Of a stretch of 64,000 bases of DNA, positions 52,172 to 61,699 are shown one piece after another. Origin of the DNA: Gluconacetobacter azotocaptans (GTDB taxonomy: Bacteria; Pseudomonadota; Alphaproteobacteria; Acetobacterales; Acetobacteraceae); the NCBI RefSeq assembly GCF_014174355.1, contig NZ_JABEQF010000001.1, positions 124,001 to 188,000 of the forward strand. Reading direction: 5' to 3'. Below the pieces are notes generated by a model, which saw nothing but the letters and a program-made list of their open reading frames with translations, searched no databases and was not told the origin of the DNA. Made by a program: the position numbers and the translations under genes. How positions within the stretch are numbered: the stretch's first letter is position 1; each line of letters begins with the position of its first letter.

Positions 52172-53476
52172 ATGGTTGCGCTATCGAAGCGGAATGCAGC
52201 CCCGCGGAACGTCGCGGCGGCGACCGTCGGCAACGCGCTCGAATTCTACGATTTCACGGTCTATGCGGCCTATGCGACGACGATCGCGCGGGTGTTCTTT
52301 CCGGTCGGCAATTCCTTTGTGGGGCTGCTGCTGTCGGTGGCGACTTTCGGCCTGGGGTTCCTGGCGCGGCCGCTGGGGGCCGTGATCATCGGCATCCATT
52401 CCGATCGGCGGGGCCGCAAGGCGGCGATGAGCATGACCATCTGGATGATGGCGCTGGGCAGCCTAATGATCGCCGTCCTGCCCGGCTATGACCGGATCGG
52501 GGTCCTGGCACCGCTGCTGCTGGTCGTCGCCCGCCTGGTGCAGGGGTTTTCGACGGGCGGCGAGATGGGACCGGCAACGGCCTTTCTGGTGGAAAGCGCC
52601 ACCGCGCGCCGCATCGCCCTGGCCGGCAGCTGGCAGATCGCCAGCCAGCAGGGCGGCACATTCCTGTCGGGGCTGGTGGGGCTGATGCTGGGCCTGTCGA
52701 TGTCGCCGGCGGCGGTCGAATCCTGGGGGTGGCGCGTGCCCTTCCTGCTGGGGGTGCTGATCGCGCCGGTCGGCTACTGGATCCGGCATTCGGTTGACGA
52801 GACACTGGAACATTCGGTTGCCCTCGATAGCGCAGGGGCGGTGGCGCGCCGGCTGCTGCACGACATGCCCGGGCGCGTCGGGGCGGCGATACTGATCGTC
52901 GCCGGGGCGACCGTCGCGCAATATTTCTTCCTCTACGGCACGACCTACGCCATCCGCACCCTGCATTTCCCGGCGGATTTCGCGCGCACGATGAACCTGG
53001 TCCTGGGGGGCGTCGGGCTGGCGTTCGCGCTGGCCGGCGGCTGGCTGGCCGATCGCCACGGTGCGCGCGCCGTCGTGGTCGCGGCGCGGCTGGCGATGGC
53101 GGCGGCGCTCTATCCCGGTTTCATGGTGGTGATGCATGATCCGCGGCCGGGCGTGTTCCTGGCGGTCCTGGCGATGCTGATGGTGGCGCACGGAATCGCC
53201 AGCGGCGCGGCCATCGTCCTTCTGACCGGGCTGTTTCCCATGGAGGTCCGTACGCTCGGGACCGGCCTGTCCTACGCGTTGGGGGTCACGATTTTCGGCG
53301 GCACGGCGCAGCTTGTCTTCACCGCGCTGATCGGCCTGACGGGCAGCCCGATGTCCTGGCTTTTCTATATCGTCGCCGTGTCCGTGGTGTCGGTGGCGCC
53401 GCTGCTGTCGGGACGGATGGCGCGGATTTTCGACAGTCGGGGCGATGACGTCGCGGCCGCGCGGATGACGGGCTGA
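52172..53476 (+). CDS. MFS transporter, metabolite:H+ symporter (MHS) type
   Basis: A 434-residue permease with about 12 helices. Signature segments: VGNALEFYDFTVYAAYATTI in helix 1, HSDRRGRKAAMSMTIWMMAL in loop 2-3, and ARLVQGFSTGGEMGPATAFL. Related to the MFS gene at 26.2 kb. MHS members import citrate, ketoglutarate, shikimate or similar organic acids; substrate here unknown. Alone on its strand; 134 bp before the antiporter gene. Confidence 0.88.
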   Translation: MVALSKRNAAPRNVAAATVGNALEFYDFTVYAAYATTIARVFFPVGNSFVGLLLSVATFGLGFLARPLGAVIIGIHSDRRGRKAAMSMTIWMMALGSLMIAVLPGYDRIGVLAPLLLVVARLVQGFSTGGEMGPATAFLVESATARRIALAGSWQIASQQGGTFLSGLVGLMLGLSMSPAAVESWGWRVPFLLGVLIAPVGYWIRHSVDETLEHSVALDSAGAVARRLLHDMPGRVGAAILIVAGATVAQYFFLYGTTYAIRTLHFPADFARTMNLVLGGVGLAFALAGGWLADRHGARAVVVAARLAMAAALYPGFMVVMHDPRPGVFLAVLAMLMVAHGIASGAAIVLLTGLFPMEVRTLGTGLSYALGVTIFGGTAQLVFTALIGLTGSPMSWLFYIVAVSVVSVAPLLSGRMARIFDSRGDDVAAARMTG

Positions 53477-53610
53477 ACGGTTTCGCGTGTGAACGGCAGG
53501 CCGGCCCGCACGTTCAGCTTCCGCGGGCCGGGGGGCATGTATGCGGGTTTGGCGGATGTCCCTTCGGGCCGTGCGCGCCGGCCCGGCCGCGCTCTGAGGG
53601 AAGCTGACCG

Positions 53611-55434
53611 ATGCCGCATGACACCCCCCTGATTTCGACGATCGTGGCGGGGCTGGTTCTGGCGTTCGTGTTCGGTGCCCTCGCCAACCGGCTGCGCATG
53701 CCGCCGCTTGTCGGCTATCTCGTCGCGGGGATTCTGGTGGGGCCGCACACGCCCGGTTTCGTCGCCGACCAGTCCCTGGCGCCCGAACTGGCCGAACTCG
53801 GCGTAATCCTGCTGATGTTCGGTGTCGGGCTTCATTTCTCGCTCAAGGAACTTCTGGCGGTGCGTTTCATCGCCATTCCGGGGGCGATGGCGCAGATCGG
53901 GGTCGCCACGGTGCTGGGCTGGGCGCTGGGGGTCGCCATGGGGTGGTCGTCGGCCGGGGGGCTGGTCTTCGGCCTGGCCGTTTCGGTCGCGTCCACCGTC
54001 GTGTTGCTCAAAGCGCTGCAGGAGCGCCGTCTGGTGGAGACGGAACGCGGCAGGATCGCCGTCGGCTGGCTGATCGTCGAGGACCTGGTGACGGTCCTGG
54101 CGCTGGTGCTGATCCCCGCCCTTGCGAGCACGACGGGACATGGCGGCGTCGCGCGCGATCCGCTCGTGGGGCTCATGGGGCGCGTTCTGGGCTTCGACCC
54201 CGGGCTGGCCGGTGTTCTGGCTGTGACGGCGCTGAAGCTGGGGGCCTTCCTGGCGGTGATGCTGCTGATCGGCCGCCGGGGCATCCCCTGGGTGCTGCAT
54301 CACATTGCCCATACCGGCTCGCGTGAGCTGTTTCGCCTGGGTGTGCTGGCCATAGCCCTTGGCGTGGCGTACGGGGCGGCGAAGCTGTTCGGGGCCTCGC
54401 TGGCGCTGGGCGCCTTTTTCGCCGGGACCATCCTGTCGGAAAGCGAACTCAGCCAGCGCGCGGCGCAGGAAAGCCTGCCGCTGCGCGATGCGTTCGCCGT
54501 GCTGTTCTTCGTATCGGTGGGCATGCTGTTCGACCCACGGGCGCTGGTCGAAAACCCGCTGCCCCTGCTGGGAACGCTCGCCATCATTCTGGTCGGAAAA
54601 TCGATCACCGCGTTCCTGATCGTCATCCTCTTCCGGCGCGGTGCGGCCATCGCACTCACCATTTCGGCCAGTCTGGCGCAGATCGGCGAGTTTTCCTTCA
54701 TCCTCGCCGATATGGGCGTGACGCTGCATCTACTGCCCGAGCAGGGACGCAGCCTGCTGCTGGCGGGGGCCATCATTTCGATCGTCCTGAATCCGATGAT
54801 CTTCGCCCTGTGCGAACGGGTCATCAGGCCCGCTCTCGAGGCCCGGGTCATCCGGGCCGCGATCGCCTCGGTCGTTCCCCTCGTCCCCGCGCTTCTTCAT
54901 GCCGAGACGCCGGCGCCGCCCGAGCCGGCCGGCGAGGGCGCCTATCCGGAGGGCGAGGCCGCGCCGACCGAACTGACGGATCATGTGGTGGTGGTGGGGT
55001 ACGGACGGGTGGGCGGGATCGTGGTCGCAGCACTTCACGAATCGCGGGTGCCGTTCCTGGTGATCGAGGATGCCGACCAGAGCATCGCGCTGCTCCAGAG
55101 CCGGGGGATCGAGGTCATCGTCGGCAATGCCGCGTCGCCCGATGTGCTGGCCCTGGCCAATCTTCCGGCGGCCCGCAGCATCGTCGTCGCCATTCCGGGG
55201 GCGTTCGAAGCCGGACAGGTGGTCGAACAGGCCCGGGCGCTCAATCCGGCGATCCTTATTATCGGACGCGCCCATTCCGATGCGGAAACCGAACATCTGA
55301 GCCGGCTGGGCGCCGACACCGTCATCATGGGAGAACGTGAGATCGCCCGGGGAATGATCGACCGTCTCCGCCGCTCGGCTCCGGCGATCCTGCCGGCGGA
55401 TGTCGCCTCCCCGCCGTCCCTTGCGGACGGGTGA
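53611..55434 (+). CDS. Monovalent cation:proton antiporter-2 family (YbaL/Kef-type)
   Basis: A 607-residue protein: an N-terminal Na+/H+ exchanger domain of about 12 helices (VGYLVAGILVGPHTPGFVAD, IAVGWLIVEDLVTVLALVLI, VSVGMLFDPRALVENPLPLL) and a C-terminal TrkA-N nucleotide-binding domain (DHVVVVGYGRVGGIVVAALH, residues about 450-570). The layout matches E. coli YbaL. It should exchange K+ or Na+ for protons under nucleotide or glutathione control. GGGAAGC precedes the ATG. Convergent with nagB, 6 bp apart. Confidence 0.9.
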   Translation: MPHDTPLISTIVAGLVLAFVFGALANRLRMPPLVGYLVAGILVGPHTPGFVADQSLAPELAELGVILLMFGVGLHFSLKELLAVRFIAIPGAMAQIGVATVLGWALGVAMGWSSAGGLVFGLAVSVASTVVLLKALQERRLVETERGRIAVGWLIVEDLVTVLALVLIPALASTTGHGGVARDPLVGLMGRVLGFDPGLAGVLAVTALKLGAFLAVMLLIGRRGIPWVLHHIAHTGSRELFRLGVLAIALGVAYGAAKLFGASLALGAFFAGTILSESELSQRAAQESLPLRDAFAVLFFVSVGMLFDPRALVENPLPLLGTLAIILVGKSITAFLIVILFRRGAAIALTISASLAQIGEFSFILADMGVTLHLLPEQGRSLLLAGAIISIVLNPMIFALCERVIRPALEARVIRAAIASVVPLVPALLHAETPAPPEPAGEGAYPEGEAAPTELTDHVVVVGYGRVGGIVVAALHESRVPFLVIEDADQSIALLQSRGIEVIVGNAASPDVLALANLPAARSIVVAIPGAFEAGQVVEQARALNPAILIIGRAHSDAETEHLSRLGADTVIMGEREIARGMIDRLRRSAPAILPADVASPPSLADG

Positions 55435-55440
55435 GGGGCC

Positions 55441-56232
55441 TCAGGCGTTAAAGGACGCAAATTCGGGGTCGGTCGCGAAGACGCTGTCGTAATACTCGCG
55501 ATGTTTCAGGTGCGGGGCGGCGTCCTCGTCGACGATGGCCAGGCTGTCCGGATGGAAGTGCAGGGCGGTCGCGCTGATCATCGGGGTGACCGGGCCTTCG
55601 ACCGCCTGCGCCAGGATGCCGGCCTTGGCCGCCCCCGTGGCCACCAGCACGACCCGCCGGGCTTCCAGGATGGTGCCGACGCCCATGGTCAGCGCCCGCC
55701 GGGGAACGGCGTCGATGTCGCGGTCGAACAGCACGGCGTTCTGCCGCCGTGTGCCGGGGGCGAGCGTGATGTCGCGGGTGCGCGAGGTGAAGGACGACAG
55801 CGGTTCGTTGAAGCCGATATGCCCGGTCTCGCCGATGCCGACCAGTTGCAGGTCGATACCGCCCGCCCGGCGGATGGCGTCCTCGTACCGCGCGGCCTCG
55901 GCCGCCAGATCGGCGGCCGATCCGTCCGGCAGCATCGTGTTTTCGAGGGGGATAGCGATGCGCGAAAACAGATGGTCGTTCATGTAGGCGCGGTACGAAT
56001 GGGCGCTGCCGGGCGGCAGGCCGATATATTCGTCGAGATTGAACGTGCGGCAACGCGAGAAATCGAGGGCTTCCGCGTGGCCGATTTCGACCAGCGCGTC
56101 GTAGACCCGCTCCATCGTGCGGCCGGTGGCCAGCCCCAGCACGCAGTCCGGCCGGGCCTTGAGCAGATCGGCGACCAGGCGGGCCGTCAGGGCCGCGACG
56201 GCCCGATCGTCGTTCCGTACCACCAGTTTCAT
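55441..56232 (-). CDS. nagB: Glucosamine-6-phosphate deaminase
   Basis: A 263-residue NagB: conversion of glucosamine 6-phosphate to fructose 6-phosphate and ammonia. Motifs are FNLDEYIGLPPGSAHSYRAY, QLVGIGETGHIGFNEPLSSF and VVLVATGAAKAGILAQAVEG. The start at 56232 is the conserved N-terminus MKLVVRNDDRAVAAL. Divergent from nagA across 116 bp; the two complete the pathway from GlcNAc-6-phosphate to glycolysis. Confidence 0.94.
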   Translation of the reverse strand: MKLVVRNDDRAVAALTARLVADLLKARPDCVLGLATGRTMERVYDALVEIGHAEALDFSRCRTFNLDEYIGLPPGSAHSYRAYMNDHLFSRIAIPLENTMLPDGSAADLAAEAARYEDAIRRAGGIDLQLVGIGETGHIGFNEPLSSFTSRTRDITLAPGTRRQNAVLFDRDIDAVPRRALTMGVGTILEARRVVLVATGAAKAGILAQAVEGPVTPMISATALHFHPDSLAIVDEDAAPHLKHREYYDSVFATDPEFASFNA

Positions 56233-56348
56233 GCGCGTCTGCCCCCGACCATTTCGCTGTGCCGAACAGATATAGGTCTTTCCATGGACTGGACGCACCA
56301 CCTGCGGCAGATGAACCTGACCGCAACCGCGACGGAGGAGAACCGACC

Positions 56349-57461
56349 ATGACCGATCTTCAGGGGCGGCTTGTCCTGCCGGACCGGGTGATGGCCGGCA
56401 CCCTGTCGTTCGACGGGGTGATCCGCTCGATCGACGAAGGGGACGGGGCGTCCGGGCGTTACATCCTGCCCGGCTTTATCGACGTCCATGTGCATGGTGG
56501 CGACGGCGCCGATACGATGGATGGCGTGGCGGCGATCCGCCGCCTGTCGCGCTTTCATATGGCGCACGGCACCACCACGATCCTGCCCACTACCATCACG
56601 CGCCCCTGGCCGGACGTCATGGACGCGCTGCGGGCGGTGGCGGAGGTGCGGCGGGAAGGGTTCGCCGACGGGGACGGCCCGGCCATTCACGGCGCCCACC
56701 TGGAAGGGCCGTTCGTCAGCCCGCATCGCCTGGGCGCGCAGCCGCCCTTCGCCATCGCGCCGGACCCCGCGCATGTGCGCGCGGCGCTGGAGGTCGGGAT
56801 CGTGCGGGTGGTGACCCTGGCGCCCGAACTGGACCATGCCGACACGGCCATCGAATCGTTCGCCGCGGCGGGTGTGCGCGTCAGCATCGGCCACACCACC
56901 GCCGGCTTCGAGCAGACCGAACAGGCGATCTGCCGGATTTGCGCGGCCGGCGGGACGGCTGGCGCGACCCATCTGTTCAACGCCATGGGCGGGATCGAGG
57001 GGCGCCGGCCTGGCCCGGCGGCGGCGCTGTTCTGCAGCGACGCAGGCTATGCCGAACTGATCTTCGACACGCATCACGTCCATCCCGGCAGTTTCCGTCT
57101 GGCGCACCGGGTGATGGGGGAACGCCTGCTGTTCGTCACCGACGCGATGCGCGGCGCCGGGCTGGGCGACGGGCCCAGCCAGTTGGGCGGGCAGGACGTG
57201 ATGATCCGCGACGGGGTCGCGCGCCTGCCCGACGGCGTGCTGGCCGGCAGCGTGCTGACCCTGGACGTCGCCCTGCGCAACGCCGTGCGGGCCGGTACGC
57301 CTGTCACCGACGCGGCGGCGCTGGTCAGCGGAAATGCCGCCCGCTATCTGGGCCTGGACGATCGCGGGGCCCTGCGGCCCGGCCTGCGGGCCGATTTCGT
57401 GGTGATGAACGAGGCGTTCGAAATCGAGGAAGTCTGGGTGGAGGGCGTGCGCCGGCGGTAG
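56349..57461 (+). CDS. nagA: N-acetylglucosamine-6-phosphate deacetylase
   Basis: A 370-residue amidohydrolase. Metal and substrate motifs in order: LPGFIDVHVHGGDGADTMDG, GAHLEGPFVSPHRLGAQPPF, VSIGHTTAGFEQTEQAI, GATHLFNAMGGIEGRRPGPA and the aspartate in LLFVTDAMRGAG. The strong ribosome site GGAGGAGAACC lies before the ATG at 56349. Divergent from nagB. Confidence 0.94.
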   Translation: MTDLQGRLVLPDRVMAGTLSFDGVIRSIDEGDGASGRYILPGFIDVHVHGGDGADTMDGVAAIRRLSRFHMAHGTTTILPTTITRPWPDVMDALRAVAEVRREGFADGDGPAIHGAHLEGPFVSPHRLGAQPPFAIAPDPAHVRAALEVGIVRVVTLAPELDHADTAIESFAAAGVRVSIGHTTAGFEQTEQAICRICAAGGTAGATHLFNAMGGIEGRRPGPAAALFCSDAGYAELIFDTHHVHPGSFRLAHRVMGERLLFVTDAMRGAGLGDGPSQLGGQDVMIRDGVARLPDGVLAGSVLTLDVALRNAVRAGTPVTDAAALVSGNAARYLGLDDRGALRPGLRADFVVMNEAFEIEEVWVEGVRRR

Positions 57462-57491
57462 TGCGTCGGCGGTAATGCGTTGGGGGGCGCG

Positions 57492-58781
57492 TTATTGCGG
57501 CACCAGCGGGGCCGTGGCCTGCCGCGTGGCGCGGTCCTTCAGGACATGCAGCCCGAACAGCAGGATATAGAGATAGGCCGGGATCATGATCCCGGCGAAG
57601 ACGGCCTGGAAATCGTGGGCCTGCTTCAGGGCCACGAAGATCTGCGGCAGGACGGCCCCGCCCGAGAACGCCATGACCAGATAGGCCGACGCCCGCCCCG
57701 TGGCGTTGCCCATGTCCCGGATGGAAATCGGAAACAGGGTGGGCATGATCATGGCGTTGGCCAGCCCCAGCAACGCCACGCAGGCTACGGACGCATAGCC
57801 GGCGCTGAGGAACGCGCAGACCGTCAGCAGGATGCCGGTCGCCGCCGACACGACCAGGCAGCGTTCCTGCGACAGCAGGCGGGGCACGCACAGCAGACCA
57901 CCGACATAGCCCAGCATCATGGCCGCCAGCGTCAGCGAGGTGAAGAATTTGGTGGTATCCAGCGGCAGGCCGAATCCCCGGCCATAGGTGCCGATGGCGT
58001 CGCCCGCCATGACCTCGACCCCCACATACAGGAACATGCCCAGCACGCCCAACAGCAGGCGCCCGCGCGGCGCGGCAGGGGTGGGGGCGGCGCGGGCAGG
58101 CGCTTCCAGCGCGATGTCCGGCAGGGACGAGCGCCGCACCCAGGCCGCCGCCAGCAGCAGGATCAGCGCCATGCCCAGATAGGGCAGGTAGACGGCATGG
58201 GTGAAGCCGTCCAGGATCCGGTCGCGCGCGACGGGGTCGGTCGTGGCGCGGATCCGGTTCGCGACGCCGCCGATATCGCGCATGACCAGCAGGGCCAGGG
58301 CGATGGGCGCAACGATGCCGGCGAACTTGTTGCACACGCCCATGATCGCGATGCGCTGGGCCGCGCTTTCGATCGGGCCGAGGATGCTGACATACGGATT
58401 GACCGTGATCTGCAGCAGCGACAACCCCGCGCCCAGCACCACCAGGCCGCCCAGCGCGCCGGGGTACCAGCGCAGGCTGATGAACTGGCCGAACAGGACT
58501 GCGCCCGCCGACATGACCACCAGGGCCAGCGCCAGTCCCTTCTTCAGCCCCGTCCGCGCGGTGATGAACGAGGCCGGGACCGGGAACAGGAAATAGGACA
58601 GGTAGAACACCAGCGGGATCAGGAAGGCGCTGACGTCGCTGATGTCGAACGCGACCTGCACGAACGAGATCAGCGGCCCGTTCAGCCAGGTGACGAAACC
58701 GATCATGAAGAACAGGCCGCCCAGCATGACGATGGGCAGCCAGCCGTAAGGGCCGGCGGGGCTTTGGAAACGGGCGGGCAT
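57492..58781 (-). CDS. FucP/NagP-like sugar MFS transporter
   Basis: A 429-residue permease of the fucose/glucose/GlcNAc:H+ symporter branch: LPIVMLGGLFFMIGFVTWLN at the N-terminus, SYFLFPVPASFITARTGLKK, and LLQITVNPYVSILGPIESAA, the characteristic NPY segment. Given neighbours nagA, nagB and a hexosaminidase it most likely imports N-acetylglucosamine. The start at 58781 fits the family; the frame is open further upstream. Divergent from the hexosaminidase gene. Confidence 0.88.
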   Translation of the reverse strand: MPARFQSPAGPYGWLPIVMLGGLFFMIGFVTWLNGPLISFVQVAFDISDVSAFLIPLVFYLSYFLFPVPASFITARTGLKKGLALALVVMSAGAVLFGQFISLRWYPGALGGLVVLGAGLSLLQITVNPYVSILGPIESAAQRIAIMGVCNKFAGIVAPIALALLVMRDIGGVANRIRATTDPVARDRILDGFTHAVYLPYLGMALILLLAAAWVRRSSLPDIALEAPARAAPTPAAPRGRLLLGVLGMFLYVGVEVMAGDAIGTYGRGFGLPLDTTKFFTSLTLAAMMLGYVGGLLCVPRLLSQERCLVVSAATGILLTVCAFLSAGYASVACVALLGLANAMIMPTLFPISIRDMGNATGRASAYLVMAFSGGAVLPQIFVALKQAHDFQAVFAGIMIPAYLYILLFGLHVLKDRATRQATAPLVPQ

Positions 58782-58939
58782 CGGGGGTCGGTCTTTCGGT
58801 TCTGCGTGCGCTGCCAGGGAGTGTGCCTCTCCTGCGGGGAAAAGTCTCTCCACTTCTGGAACAGGCCCGGCTGCGCGGGGCCGGACCGTTTGTGCTTCCG
58901 AACAATCCCTATAAAGACAGGGGAGGTAAGGAGAGCCCG

Positions 58940-61144
58940 ATGACAGGAAACGACGTTCGCACGCACTGCCCGAAGCAGGCGACGATGCGGGGCCGCAACC
59001 ATGCGCGGCCGGGCCGTGCCCTGTGGGGCGCGGGCGTCGCATTGGTGGCCCTGCTCTCGGTCGCCGGGGTGGCCCGGGCGGCGTCGGCCCTGATGCCGTA
59101 CCCCGCATCCGCCCGGTTCGACGTCGGCAGCCTGTCCATTCCGGGGGGCGTGTCGGTGGTCTGGGAGGGCACGCGGACGCCGATGCTGGAACGGGCGGTC
59201 GGGCGGTTCAGGGCGCGCCTGGCAGCACTTGGCGGCATTCCGGCGCCGGCCGCCGACGCGCCGGGGGCGGCGACGACGCCACTGCATATCCATGTCGGTG
59301 CCGACCCGGCCTACCTGAGCGTCACGGCGCGCGAGGGATACCGGCTGACGGTCGACGCGCACGGCATCGACCTTGCGGCCGACGGGCCGGCCGGCGTGCT
59401 GCACGGGCTTGCCACCCTGCTGCAACTGGCGCAGGCCGGCCCGCAGTCCCCCGCGATCGCCTATGTGCGGATCGACGATGCGCCGCGCTTCGCCTGGCGG
59501 GGCGTCATGATCGACGTCGCGCGTCATTTCATGACGATCGAGACCCTGAAACGCCAGATCGACGCCATGGAAATGGTGAAGCTGGATGTGCTGCACCTGC
59601 ATCTGAGCGACGGGCAGGGATTCCGTGTCGAAAGCCGCGTCTTTCCCCGGCTGGCGACGGTGGCCTCCCACGGCCAGTTCTACACGCAGGGGCAGATCCG
59701 CGACCTGGTCGCCTATGCGGCGGACCGGGGGATCCGCATCGTGCCGGAATTCGATACGCCGGGCCATGCGTTCGCGCTGCTGCTGGCCTATCCCGACCTG
59801 GCGTCGCAGACGCCGGTTCCCGGCGATCGCCATCAGATCAATGTGGCGGCGATCAACCCGACGCTGGAGGACAGCTATCGTTTCCTGCGACGGCTGTATG
59901 GCGAAATGGGGCATCTGTTCCCCGATCGCTATTTCCACGCCGGCGGCGACGAGGTCTCGCCCACGCAATGGACGAAGAACGCCGAGATCGCCGCATTCAT
60001 GCGGCAGCACGGCTTCGCCACGCCGCAGCAATTGCAGGCGGCATTTACCGCGCGGATCCAGAAGATCCTTCAAGATCAAGGAAAGATCATGATGGGATGG
60101 GACGAAATCACCGAGGCGTCGATCCCCGACAATGTCGTCATCGAGGCCTGGCGCGGGTCGAAATTCATCGCGTCCGCCACGCGGGCGGGGCATCCGGTGG
60201 TGGTGTCGGCGGGCTATTACCTCGACCTGCTGCAACCCGCGTCGGAACATTATCTGGTCGATCCGCTGGACCCGCACGCCAACGGGCTGACGCCCGACCT
60301 GGCGGAAAAGCTGCGCCCGAAGCTGGGCGCCATGGTGGACGCCCTGAAGCTGGACCCGTCGGCGACGATGAGCCCGGCCCAGGACAGGCTGGTGATGGGC
60401 GGCGAGGCCCCGCTCTGGGCCGAGGTGGTAACCGACGAGATGCTGGATGCCCGGCTTTGGCCCCGGTCCGCCGCCATTGCCGAGCGGTTCTGGTCGCCGG
60501 CGTCGGTGCGTGACGTGCCCGACATGTATCGCCGGCTGGCGGTGGTGCAGGACGAATTGTGCGTGACGGGGCTGCAGGCCCAGGCCAATCGCTATCGCAT
60601 GGCGGCGCGACTGTCGCCCGGCGATGCGGGGCCGGTGCTGACCCTGGCCGATGCGACCAGCCCGATCCGGCATTACGGCCATAATCATTCGGCCGCGCAC
60701 GGACAGAAGGGGCCGATCGTACAGCAGATGAACACGCTCGGCGACATCGCTGCGCCCGACAGCGCCGGGGCCGAGCGGTTCAGCGACCTGGCGCGCCGTT
60801 ACGTGGCGGGCGACCATTCGGTTCGTCCGGTGCTGGAAGCCATGCTGACCCGCTGGCGCGATAATGACGCGGCGTTCCAGGCGGTGTCGGCGGGGCGTCC
60901 GATCCTGGAAGATGCCCGCCCGGCCTCGCAGGAGCTGAAGGCCCTGGCGCAGGCCGGGCTGGACGCCCTGGCGGGACGGAAAGGGAAGGACTGGCGGGCC
61001 GCGACGGGCGCCCTGCTGGCCCGCCAGGATCAGGCGGTGGCGGCGTCGGCCAACATGGTCGTCAGCCATACGGTGGCCCAGCCGCCGGCGGATCTGTTGC
61101 AGGACATCACGCCGGGCGTGCGGACCCTGGCGGGGCTGGACTGA
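58940..61144 (+). CDS. Beta-N-acetylhexosaminidase (GH20)
   Basis: A 734-residue exported enzyme with a signal (WGAGVALVALLSVAGVARA), an N-terminal GH20b-like domain (LHIHVGADPAYLSVTAREGY), and the catalytic barrel with GVMIDVARHFMTIETLKRQI, VPEFDTPGHAFALLLAYPDL and the Asp-Glu pair in YFHAGGDEVSPTQW near residue 335. It frees N-acetylglucosamine from chitin oligomers or peptidoglycan fragments, feeding the nag genes. A TATAAA near 58910 may be its -10 element, and TAAGGAGAGCCCG gives the ribosome site. Confidence 0.93.
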   Translation: MTGNDVRTHCPKQATMRGRNHARPGRALWGAGVALVALLSVAGVARAASALMPYPASARFDVGSLSIPGGVSVVWEGTRTPMLERAVGRFRARLAALGGIPAPAADAPGAATTPLHIHVGADPAYLSVTAREGYRLTVDAHGIDLAADGPAGVLHGLATLLQLAQAGPQSPAIAYVRIDDAPRFAWRGVMIDVARHFMTIETLKRQIDAMEMVKLDVLHLHLSDGQGFRVESRVFPRLATVASHGQFYTQGQIRDLVAYAADRGIRIVPEFDTPGHAFALLLAYPDLASQTPVPGDRHQINVAAINPTLEDSYRFLRRLYGEMGHLFPDRYFHAGGDEVSPTQWTKNAEIAAFMRQHGFATPQQLQAAFTARIQKILQDQGKIMMGWDEITEASIPDNVVIEAWRGSKFIASATRAGHPVVVSAGYYLDLLQPASEHYLVDPLDPHANGLTPDLAEKLRPKLGAMVDALKLDPSATMSPAQDRLVMGGEAPLWAEVVTDEMLDARLWPRSAAIAERFWSPASVRDVPDMYRRLAVVQDELCVTGLQAQANRYRMAARLSPGDAGPVLTLADATSPIRHYGHNHSAAHGQKGPIVQQMNTLGDIAAPDSAGAERFSDLARRYVAGDHSVRPVLEAMLTRWRDNDAAFQAVSAGRPILEDARPASQELKALAQAGLDALAGRKGKDWRAATGALLARQDQAVAASANMVVSHTVAQPPADLLQDITPGVRTLAGLD

Positions 61145-61688
61145 GGCCACGCGACGGCGGCATCGCGTCGCCGTCGCCCAGCGGGCGTTGCAGCAGGACG
61201 ATATCCAGCCAGCGTCCATGCTTGTAGCCGACGGCGTGCAACGTGCCGGCGTTGCGAAAGCCGTGGCGTTCGTGCAGCCGGACGGACGGCAGGTTGTCGC
61301 TGTCGCCCACCACCGCCACCATCTGGCGGAAGCCGCGCGCCGTGCAGGCCGCCAGCAGGGCAGCCAGCAACGCTCCGCCGATGCCGCGCCCGGTCATGTC
61401 GGGATGCAGGTAGATCGAATCCTCGACCGTGTCGCGATAGGCGGCGCGCACATGGTATGGCCCCGCGTAAGCATATCCGGCGACGATGCCCGCCTGCTCG
61501 GCCACCAGGTAGGGGTAGCCCGCCGACACCAGCGTGTGGTGCCGCCGTGTCATGTCGTCCAGCGCGGGCGCCTCGGTCTCGAACGAGGCGGTGCCGTGCT
61601 GGACGTGCCAGCCATAGATCGCGGTGATGGCGGGCAGGTCCGTGATCGTCGCCGGCCGGATGGCGGGGCGGAAGGTCGTGTCCGTCAT
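61107..61688 (-). CDS. Phosphinothricin-type GNAT acetyltransferase
   Basis: A 193-residue GNAT of the PAT/Bar group: IRPATITDLPAITAIYGWHV, HGTASFETEAPALDDMTRRH, the acetyl-CoA loop DMTGRGIGGALLAALLAACT and LPSVRLHERHGFRNAGTLHA. It acetylates phosphinothricin, methionine sulfone or a related amine. The 3' end overlaps the convergent hexosaminidase end by 38 bp. 11 bp after the aldo/keto reductase stop. Confidence 0.9.
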   Translation of the reverse strand: MTDTTFRPAIRPATITDLPAITAIYGWHVQHGTASFETEAPALDDMTRRHHTLVSAGYPYLVAEQAGIVAGYAYAGPYHVRAAYRDTVEDSIYLHPDMTGRGIGGALLAALLAACTARGFRQMVAVVGDSDNLPSVRLHERHGFRNAGTLHAVGYKHGRWLDIVLLQRPLGDGDAMPPSRGLSPAPPGSARPA

Positions 61689-61699
61689 GGGCTGGTCGC

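Noticed and set aside
56233-56348. NagR/NagC operator between nagB and nagA (GGTCTTTCCATGGACTGGAC)
   Set aside because: Only the central 8 bp are palindromic and no convincing second copy occurs before the other nag genes.
58703-61219. 838-codon minus-strand frame opposite the GH20 gene
   Set aside because: Shadow of a well-supported hexosaminidase, no domain visible.
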